64,000 bases of DNA, from assembly GCF_009604385.1 (NCBI RefSeq), contig NZ_WEGJ01000006.1, positions 153,430 through 217,429 on the forward strand, written 5' to 3'. This stretch comes from Streptomyces smaragdinus (lineage in GTDB: Bacteria > Actinomycetota > Actinomycetes > Streptomycetales > Streptomycetaceae). Numbering within the stretch: the first letter of the stretch is position 1; the number at the start of each line of letters is the position of its first letter. The position numbers and the translations under genes are program-made. Below the pieces are notes generated by a model that was not told where the DNA came from, searched no databases, and worked only from the letters and a program-made list of their open reading frames with translations. Of this stretch, positions 46,557 through 53,800 are shown in pieces.

Positions 46557-46642
46557 CGTCGTCACGACAAGCCTCAGTTTCAGCTTGCGCTCCTCGCGCA
46601 CCCCGTCCCGCGTGTTCTGTGCGGGCGGGGAGTTTGTGGGAT

Positions 46643-47374
46643 CTATCCGAAAAGGTACCCGAACACCGCGTCGCCGACCCGCTGATCGGTGACCTCGGCG
46701 CCGTTGGCCTCCTCACGGGCGAACTTGACCGCCTGCTGGAGCTTCTCCACCCGGTCCAGCAGCTCGTGCACCCGGCGGGCCGGGAAGGCGCCGGAGAACT
46801 TCACGGTGGTCCAGTAGCCGACGGGTATGTCCTCGTAGTACACCTCGACCTGCGCCGGGTGCTTCTCCGTGGCCTCCGCCTTCACATGGTTGCGCGGGAC
46901 CTTCTTCGTCCGCACCGTACGCACCGGGTCCGTCGCCCAGGAGTCCGTCGACACGTCCTCGTGCCAGGTCTCCGCCGCGTCCAGCACGGGGAGTTTGCGC
47001 ACGAAGGTGTTGAGGTCCGTGAGCTGCTTCTCGAGGAACAGCAGATACGACACGGGGACGTCGGCCACCAGCGTCTGTCCGTCCACCGTGACGTCGGCCC
47101 TGGCCTCGCAGTTCGCCCAGTCCTTGGTGGCGGTCACGTCGAAGAGCCGGGTGAGCACCTTGGCGGTCTCGCGCAGCACCTCGTCCGTGCGCACCTGAAC
47201 CCGCGTGGACTCCGGGGGCAGTTGCTCGCCCTCCTCGTCCTTCGGCTGATACGTGCGGGAGATGCCGGAGAGCAGCGCCGGCTTCTGCAGCTTGTGATGT
47301 GCCGCCGTGAGGTCCTGGTGGGACTTGGACTTGACGCCCTTCTCGACGGCGATGATCTGATTGAGTTTCGCCAC
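46643..47374 (-). CDS. Uncharacterised protein between RNA ligase and permuted tRNA-like units
   Basis: 243-residue protein that I cannot assign to a characterised family. It is mostly helical and charged: VAKLNQIIAVEKGVKSKSHQ at the start, LLSGISRTYQPKDEEGEQLP, a central VDGQTLVADVPVSYLLFLEK and a C-terminal helix pair (RVHELLDRVEKLQQAVKFAR). No signal or membrane span. GTG 47374 is preferred: a -10-like TACGGT (47386-47381) lies 6 nt before it, so the mRNA is probably leaderless. It is divergent from the RNA ligase and is followed after about 50 nt by the leader of unit A, so the tRNA-like units may be its 3' UTR. A role as RNA-binding partner is inference. Confidence 0.85.
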   Translation of the reverse strand: MAKLNQIIAVEKGVKSKSHQDLTAAHHKLQKPALLSGISRTYQPKDEEGEQLPPESTRVQVRTDEVLRETAKVLTRLFDVTATKDWANCEARADVTVDGQTLVADVPVSYLLFLEKQLTDLNTFVRKLPVLDAAETWHEDVSTDSWATDPVRTVRTKKVPRNHVKAEATEKHPAQVEVYYEDIPVGYWTTVKFSGAFPARRVHELLDRVEKLQQAVKFAREEANGAEVTDQRVGDAVFGYLFG

Positions 47375-47499
47375 CCGAGAACCGTAGCGTGAACCCGTTC
47401 GCCCCTCGATCGGTTTATCCACAGGCCCGATGAGTTGATCGTACTAATCGCTCGTAATTCGCTGGCCCGGCCCGTACGGACGGCAGCACAGTAGGGGCC
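47375..47499. promoter_or_regulatory. Shared divergent promoter region, RNA ligase / uncharacterised gene
   Basis: This 125-nt spacer is AT-rich for the genome and carries leaderless-type -10 boxes for both genes: TACGGT (minus, 47386-47381) and CACAGT (plus, 47487-47492, 7 nt before ATG). The middle has GATCGTACTAATCG and CGTAATTCG stretches that could hold operators. Co-regulation of the two genes is likely. Confidence 0.5.
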
Positions 47500-48576
47500 A
47501 TGTCCACACTCCGTGTCAGCGCCGAGCGGCTGACCATCCACGAGCATCCCAACGCCGACGCCCTCGAGCTCGCGCAGGTCGGGCTCTACCGGGCCGTGGT
47601 CGCCAAGGGGGCGTTCCGCACCGGCGACTTCGCCGTCTACATCCCCGAGCAGTCCGTGCTGCCCGACGCGCTGATCGACGAGCTCGGGCTCACCGGCCGG
47701 CTCGCCGGGTCCGCGCACAACCGGGTGAAGGCGATCCGGCTGCGCGGCGAGCTCAGCCAGGGCCTCGTCTGCGTGCCGAAGTCCCTGGCCGGTGTGGATC
47801 TGGCGCGGGCCGCCGGGGACGAGGAGGACTTCGCGGAGCGGCTCGGGATCGTCAAGTGGGTGCCGCCGGTGCCCGTGTCGATGAGCGGTGACGTGGAGTC
47901 CGCGCCGGATCTGCTGCCGTGGATCGACATCGAGCACCTGCAGCGCTACCCGGACGTCTTCGCCCCGGGCGAGCCCGTCGTCGTCACGGAGAAGCTGCAC
48001 GGCACCGCGTGCGCCCTCACGTACCACGCCGGATCCGGCACCACACAGGTCACCTCCAAGGGGCTCGGCTCGCAGGGGCTGGCGCTGAAGGACGACGGCA
48101 AGAACCTGTACTGGCGCGCGGTCCGCGCCCACGGCGTCCCCGAGGCCGCCGCCCGGCTCGCGCAGGCGTTCGGTGCCACCCGCGTCGGCGTGTTCGGCGA
48201 GGTGTACGGGGCGGGGGTGCAGGACCTGGCGTACGGCGCGGACGCCCGCCGGGGCGGCCCCGCGTACGCCGTGTTCGACGTGGCGGTGGAGGCCGGAGGG
48301 CAGGTCCGCTGGCTGGACCCGGCCGAGACGGCGAAGGCCCTGGGCGAGGAACTCCCCCGGGTCCCCGAGCTGTATGCCGGCCCGTTCGACGCCGGCCGGA
48401 TCCTGGAGCTGGCCACCGGCCGTGAGACCGTCTCCGGCCGCGACCTGCATCTGCGCGAGGGCGTCGTGGTCCGCGCCCGCACCGACCGCTGGAGCCCGGA
48501 GCTCGGCGGCCGGGCGATCGCCAAGGTCGTCAGCGGCGCCTATCTGACGCGCAAGGGCGGCACGGAGTACGAGTGA
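47500..48576 (+). CDS. ATP-dependent RNA ligase, DRB0094 (Rnl5) type
   Basis: 358-residue nucleotidyltransferase. The N-terminal OB-like module (about 1-125; VSAERLTIHEHPNADALELA, GDFAVYIPEQSVLP) and C-terminal ligase core match the Deinococcus DRB0094 RNA ligase layout and length. Motif I is EKLHGT with the adenylated Lys about residue 165; motif III VGVFGEVYG, motif IV EGVVVRAR and motif V AIAKVVSGAY follow. The Deinococcus enzyme seals 3'-OH/5'-phosphate RNA nicks, preferably templated. Leaderless ATG likely (CACAGT, 7 nt upstream). It is divergent from the uncharacterised gene whose 3' side holds two permuted tRNA-like units, natural candidate substrates. Confidence 0.93.
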   Translation: MSTLRVSAERLTIHEHPNADALELAQVGLYRAVVAKGAFRTGDFAVYIPEQSVLPDALIDELGLTGRLAGSAHNRVKAIRLRGELSQGLVCVPKSLAGVDLARAAGDEEDFAERLGIVKWVPPVPVSMSGDVESAPDLLPWIDIEHLQRYPDVFAPGEPVVVTEKLHGTACALTYHAGSGTTQVTSKGLGSQGLALKDDGKNLYWRAVRAHGVPEAAARLAQAFGATRVGVFGEVYGAGVQDLAYGADARRGGPAYAVFDVAVEAGGQVRWLDPAETAKALGEELPRVPELYAGPFDAGRILELATGRETVSGRDLHLREGVVVRARTDRWSPELGGRAIAKVVSGAYLTRKGGTEYE

Positions 48577-49224
48577 TCACAGCCGCACCATGACCTCCGT
48601 CAGCGGTTTGCGCCCGATGTCCGGGACCCGGGCGTCGGGCGCCGCGTAGCCGACGGGGACGACGTACGCGGCGCGTTCCTCCGCGGGGCGGTCGCAGACC
48701 TCGTTGAGGAAGCGCATCGGGCTCGGGGTGTGGGTGAGCGTGGCCAGGCCGGCCTGGTGGAGGGTGGCCAGGAAGAGTCCGACGGCGATGCCCACCGACT
48801 CCTTCGTGTAGTACGGGCGCGGTGTGCCGGGCCCCTTGTGCACCTCGAACACCACGACGACCGCCGGCGCCGTCTGGAGGAACGGCTTGCGCCAGTCCGT
48901 CCCCAGCGGCGCGAGCGCGGCCAGCCACTCCGCCGAGGCGCGGCGCTCGTAGAACTCCCGCTCCTCGGCCTCGGCGGCCTCCCGCAGCCGCCGCCTGCGC
49001 TCCGGGTCGGTGATCACGACGAAGCGCCAGGGCTGCACGTTGGCGCCGCTGGGCGCGGTCGCGGCGGCCCGGACGGCCGCCTCCAGGACGCCGTCGGGGA
49101 GAGGTCGCGGGGAGAAGTCCCGCACGGTGCGGCGGCGGGCCATCGTCTCGGCGAAGGCGCGGGCGCGGCCGGCGGCCTCCTCGAGCGGTACGGGGTGGGG
49201 CTCGTACGGGACGGTGGGGATCAT
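48577..49224 (-). CDS. Nitroreductase-family FMN oxidoreductase
   Basis: 215-residue FMN-dependent reductase of the nitroreductase superfamily. FMN-binding residues are in MARRRTVRDFSPRPLP and TAPSGANVQPWRFVVIT; the C-terminal segment SVGIAVGLFLATLHQAGLAT and THTPSPM is standard for the BluB-unrelated branch. It probably reduces quinones, nitro compounds or flavin-accessible enones using NAD(P)H. The stop abuts the RNA ligase stop region (convergent, no spacer). Confidence 0.92.
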   Translation of the reverse strand: MIPTVPYEPHPVPLEEAAGRARAFAETMARRRTVRDFSPRPLPDGVLEAAVRAAATAPSGANVQPWRFVVITDPERRRRLREAAEAEEREFYERRASAEWLAALAPLGTDWRKPFLQTAPAVVVVFEVHKGPGTPRPYYTKESVGIAVGLFLATLHQAGLATLTHTPSPMRFLNEVCDRPAEERAAYVVPVGYAAPDARVPDIGRKPLTEVMVRL

Positions 49225-49285
49225 GGGGTCAGCACAGCACAGGGAAACGGGCGGAGGACAGGGCCCCGTTTCGCAGGATTGGGCA

Positions 49286-49657
49286 TCACCCGTCGAAGCG
49301 CGCCGCCTTCAGGAAGTCCGGCCGCGGATCCAGCGCGGCGGCCAGCCGGAAGTGCCGCTGGGCCTCGGGGGCCCGGGCGGAGCCGCAGCGCTCCAGCGTG
49401 CGGGCCAGGGCGAAGTGCGCGTACGCGTTGTCGGGCTCGCGCTCCAGTACGACCAGGAACTCGGCCTCGGCGGAGCGCAGCTGGGCGGAGTGGAAGTACG
49501 CCCGGGCGCGCAGCAGCCGCGCCGCGGTGTTCTCCGGGTGGGCCTCGATCACCGGGGCGAGCAGCTGCACCGCGCCGCGCGGGTCGCGGGCGGCGAGGAG
49601 CTGCTCGGCCGCGCGGAAGTCGATGACATGGGTCTGGGGCGAGCGCTCCTCGGCCAC
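49286..49657 (-). CDS. TPR-repeat protein
   Basis: 123-residue protein with about three tetratricopeptide repeats: AEQLLAARDPRGAVQLLAPV, IEAHPENTAARLLRARAYFH, LEREPDNAYAHFALARTLER. GTG 49657 is chosen because AAGGAG lies 7 nt upstream. A protein-protein interaction role is all that can be said. It precedes nothing obvious as a partner. Confidence 0.88.
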   Translation of the reverse strand: MAEERSPQTHVIDFRAAEQLLAARDPRGAVQLLAPVIEAHPENTAARLLRARAYFHSAQLRSAEAEFLVVLEREPDNAYAHFALARTLERCGSARAPEAQRHFRLAAALDPRPDFLKAARFDG

Positions 49658-49742
49658 GGCGGGCTCCTTCGGTCGTACGCGGACACGCCTCGGGGGCCGG
49701 TCGTACCGGCCTCTCACGCGTACAACGCGATCTTGCCCCGCC

Positions 49743-50342
49743 CTATTCCGCGACCCGCTTCAGCAGCGTCTCCCAGAGGGTACGGACCTGGGACTCCAGC
49801 TCGTCCAGCGGACCGTCGTTGTCGATCACGTAGTCCGCGATCGCCAGCCGCTCCTCCCGCGACGCCTGCGCCCCCATCCGCGCCCGCGCCTCGGCCTCGG
49901 TCATCCCCCGCAGCTCCACCAGCCGCCGCAGCTGGGTCTCCGGCAGGGCGTCGACGACGACCACGGCGTCGTACAGCGGCGCGAGCCCGTTCTCGGTGAG
50001 CAGCGGTACGTCGTGCACGGTGACGGCATCGGGTCCCGCGGCCTTCTCCAGCTCCGCGGACCGCGCCCCGACAAGCGGATGCACGATGGCGTTCAGCGCC
50101 TTCAGCCGCTCGGGATCCCCGAACACGACGGCCCCCAGCTTCGGCCGGTCCAGCGACCCGTCGGCGGCGAGCACCTCGTCCCCGAACTCCGCCACGACGG
50201 CGGCCAGCCCGGGCGTCCCCACGGCGACGACCTCCCGGGCGATCTTGTCGGCATCGACGACGACGGCCCCGTACGAGGCCAGCAGCCCCGACACCTCACT
50301 CTTCCCGGCACCGATCCCGCCGGTGAGTCCGATCTTCAGCAT
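49743..50342 (-). CDS. coaE: Dephospho-CoA kinase
   Basis: 199-residue last enzyme of coenzyme A synthesis, phosphorylating the 3'-OH of dephospho-CoA. The protein starts [20 protein letters not shown] with the P-loop, followed by [12 protein letters not shown] and [11 protein letters not shown], where the substrate Asp and lid Arg region lie. Start ATG 50342; the longer frame to 50375 is unneeded. In Streptomyces this gene commonly lies near rpsA, as here. Confidence 0.97.
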   Translation of the reverse strand: MLKIGLTGGIGAGKSEVSGLLASYGAVVVDADKIAREVVAVGTPGLAAVVAEFGDEVLAADGSLDRPKLGAVVFGDPERLKALNAIVHPLVGARSAELEKAAGPDAVTVHDVPLLTENGLAPLYDAVVVVDALPETQLRRLVELRGMTEAEARARMGAQASREERLAIADYVIDNDGPLDELESQVRTLWETLLKRVAE

Positions 50343-50371
50343 GGCGGCAGGGTACGCGACGGGCCCACTGC

Positions 50372-50821
50372 TCATCGACCGTACTGATCGGGCACCGGCC
50401 GCCGCGGGTCGTCGATGTCAACCGTGATCACGACATCGGTGGTGGAGCGGAAGGTGGCATACCGTCCCGACAGCTCGATCGGCTCCGAGAACGGATTCGA
50501 GTCCCAGAAGAAGATCATCCACACCAGCGACTCATCCGCGCGCACACGAACGACATGGCCGTTCGAACCGTGCGCTCCCTCACCGCCCCAGAGCTCGTCG
50601 CCGCCTTCCAGAGGCATGACCGCCAGCCCGCTGCCGACCCCCGACAGCGATTCGGGATGGTCCGCAACGGCCTTGTGAAGGTCGAAGCTTTTCAGGACGC
50701 GCATGCCGCCCGGAACAGACGGATCCAGGTCCACGCCGTAGCCGTTCTCGTCGCCGGAGAAGTACAGCGCGTCCCAGTCGGGCAGCCGATTGGCCGCCCA
50801 GAGATCGTCGATGAGACTCAT
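50372..50821 (-). CDS. Probable immunity protein for the RHS toxin
   Basis: 149-residue cytoplasmic protein: [20 protein letters not shown], then [40 protein letters not shown] and a Thr/Val-rich end [20 protein letters not shown] do not recognise a named immunity family. Its ATG overlaps the stop of the RHS gene (ATGA), exactly where the cognate immunity gene of a polymorphic toxin is expected. The function is therefore inferred from position and size. Confidence 0.8.
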   Translation of the reverse strand: MSLIDDLWAANRLPDWDALYFSGDENGYGVDLDPSVPGGMRVLKSFDLHKAVADHPESLSGVGSGLAVMPLEGGDELWGGEGAHGSNGHVVRVRADESLVWMIFFWDSNPFSEPIELSGRYATFRSTTDVVITVDIDDPRRPVPDQYGR

Positions 50822-53800
50822 CGGCCCGGATATCCCTTCCCCGAACCGGCGATATGCTCCGGCCGCTCGTTCAGCCCCTGCCGTGGTACCGGTTCGCCGT
50901 TCGGCCCCGAGTTTATCGGCTTGTGCATACGGTCGTGGAACGCATCGCCCCAGGTGTCGAACCTCTTGCCGGGGTACGGATCGTCCGGGCCGACCCGCTC
51001 GACGGGGACGCGATACTCGCCGCCGAGCGCCTCGTTGGCGGCCCTCGCCGCATCCAGCCGGCGATTGTCGTAGCTGACCAGCTGCCCGTCGACCTCCATC
51101 ACATGGAGCCGGACGCCGGGACGCTCCCAGTCCCACCGTCCGTCGATCATCTTCTCGGCGTAGTTGTTGGGTGACACGGACCGCTGTGTGAAATTGATGT
51201 CGTCCGGATTCACCCACTCCACCCCGTCCCCCGGTGTCAGCCCCAGCGGGTCGATCCAGGTGTGCGGGTTGTGGACGTACGTCGCCGGGTTCGGGGCCGG
51301 GGTGAGGCCGAGGGGGTCGGGGGTGGTGTAGCGGGCCGTGGCCGGGTCGTAGTAGCGGTGGTGGTTGTAGTGGAGGCCCGTTTCCGGGTCGTAGTACTGG
51401 CCGGGGAAGCGCAGCGGTGTGTACGCCCGGGCGTCGGCGTTCCAGGTCGTGGTGCCCCACAGCGTGGACCGGGTGTGCCAGGCGATCTCGCCGTCCGCCG
51501 ACACGAGCTCGGTCGGGGTGCCGATCAGGTCCGTGGCGACGGCGAAGAACCGCCGGTCGATCTCCTGCTGGGTCGCCCCGTCGAGCATCCGTTCGGTCTG
51601 GGTCAGCGGGATCCGGCCCTGGTGGTCCCAGGTGGTGGTGACGGGGTGCGGGAGGGTGCCCGGCTCGCTGCTGGTCTGCTCGCACAGCACCGACCCGTCC
51701 CAGGTGAAGTCGGTCTCCTCGGCGACCGAGCCGTCCCCGGCCAGGCGCCGCTTGGCGATCCGCCGCCCCAGCGGGTCGTACGCGTACCGCCATTCGACGC
51801 CGTCCGGCGTGGCGACCGAGGTCAGCCGGTTCTCCGCGTCGTAGGCGTAGCGCCAGGTGTCGGGCTTGCGGGAGAGCCGGGTACGGGTGCGCAGCACCAG
51901 CCGGCCGGCCCCGTCGTACTCGTACCGGTTGCGGCCGGCCCGGGTGATCCGGGTGCCGGTGTAGGCGCGTTCGCCCTGCGCCTCGGCGTCGGCGTGCCGG
52001 TCGGGCCAGGACGCCGCGGTCTGGTTGCCGGCCTCGTCGTACGCGTAGGACTCGCTCCAGCCGGCGGCCGTCACGCCGGTGACGCGGCCCGATTCGTCGA
52101 GGTCGAAGCGGCGCGGGCCGCGCAGGGTGTCGTCGATGCCGGTGACGTGGCCGTCGGCGCGGTAGGTGTACGCGCGCCGGTTGAGTGTCCGCTCCCCCGC
52201 GGCGAGTTCGTGCGCGGCGAGTCGTCCGGCGTCGTCCCAGGAGGTGGCCAGGCTGAGCGTGTCGCCGATCTCGCGGCGCAGTTCGCGGCCCAGGACGTCG
52301 CGGGTGAACGACACCTCCTGCCCGCCCGCGGTGAGCCCGGCGAGGCGCCCCGTCTCGTCGTAGGTGTACGCCGTGACGGAGCCGCTCGGCGTGACGCGCC
52401 GCACCCGGCGGCCCCGCTCGTCGTACCGGTACGTCATGGCCCGCCCGTTGACCAGCTCCGTCTTGATCCGGCCGGTGCGGTCGTACTGGCAGATCAGCTC
52501 GGCGTCCGGACCGGTCGCCTGCGCGAGCCGCCCCGCCGGGTCGTAGGCGTACGTGAACACGGCTCCGGCGGCGTCCTTGCGGGTCACCCGGCCGAGTTCG
52601 TCGCGCTCGTAGCGGATCTCCTCGCCGAGCGGCGTGGTGAACGCGGTGAGCTGCCCGGCGGCGTCCAGTGTGTAGCCGACCGTGCGGCCGTCGAAGTCCG
52701 TCTCGGAGACCACCCGGCCGACCGCGTCGTAGGTGTACGCCCAGGTCGCGCCCTGCGCGTTGGTGACCCGGGTGAGCCGGGTCTGTGCGTCGTGCTCGAA
52801 CGTGTGGCGGACGCCGTCCGGGTCCGTACGGGCCGTCAGCACGTCGAACGGGCCGTACTCGTACCGGGTCGTCAGCCCCGTCCGGTCCGTCCGGCTGGTG
52901 CAGTTGCCCTGGCCGTCGTGCGTCCAGGACTCGGCGGTGCCGTCGGGGTACGTGCGCCGGACCAGCCGGCCGCTGACCGTCCACCGCAGCAGCGTGGTCG
53001 CCCCCGTGGGGTCGGTGACCGCGGTCGGGCGGCCGAAGCCGTCGCGGGTGTAGCGGGTGACGCCGCCGAGCTCGTCGGTGATCGCCAGCGGCAGGCCCGC
53101 CTCGTCGCACCGCACGGTCGTCGCGGGGCCCGGCGTGTCACCGGCGCCGGGCGGGGTGACGGCGACGAGCCGGCCGCGTCCGTCGTACGTGTAGCGGGAG
53201 GCGCGTCCGGCGGGGTCGACGGCGGCGACGCAGTTGCCGCGTTCGTCGTACTCGCGCCGGGAGCGGGAGCCGTCGGCGGCGGTCAGCTCGACCGGCAGCC
53301 CCAGCTCGTTGTGCCGCATCCTGCGTTCGCCGCCGTCGGGGAGGACGAGGGTCCGCGGGAGGCCCTCGTCGTCGTACGTGTGGGCGGTGGTGCGCCCCAG
53401 CGGGTCGGTGACGGTGAGGACGCGGCCGTGCGCGTCGTGGCTGAAGCGGGTGGTGTGGCCGAGCGCGTCGGTGATGGCGAGGGTGCGGCAGCGGTCGTCG
53501 ATCCGGTGCCGGGTGGTGTGCCCGGCGGCGGTCGTGACCGTGGTGATCCGCTCCCCGGTGACCGGGTCGGGTTCCCCGTAGCCGATGGTCAGCTGGTAGT
53601 GCCCGGACTCGCCGCCCTCGGCGACGACCCGGTCGCGGTCGTCGTAGGTGTACGAGTAGCTCCGCCCGTTGGAGTCCGTCCAGCCCGTCATCCGCCGGCG
53701 GTCGTCGTACGCGAAGACGGCGGTGGAGCCCTCGGTCTTGGCGGACCGGACCAGATCGCCGCGGTCGTCGTACTCGTACGCGATCACCGGCTGGTCGGCG

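Noticed and set aside
46359..46601. An 80-codon minus-strand open frame across both tRNA-like units (starts VREERKLKLRLVV...)
   Set aside because: Its first 30 codons have GC-rich third positions, but the frame then reads straight through T arms, acceptor stems and D arms and stops inside the TAG of a GCGGCCGTAG acceptor/D junction. Such peptides typically arise from tRNA sequence. The RNA structure explains the conservation better, though a dual function cannot be ruled out.
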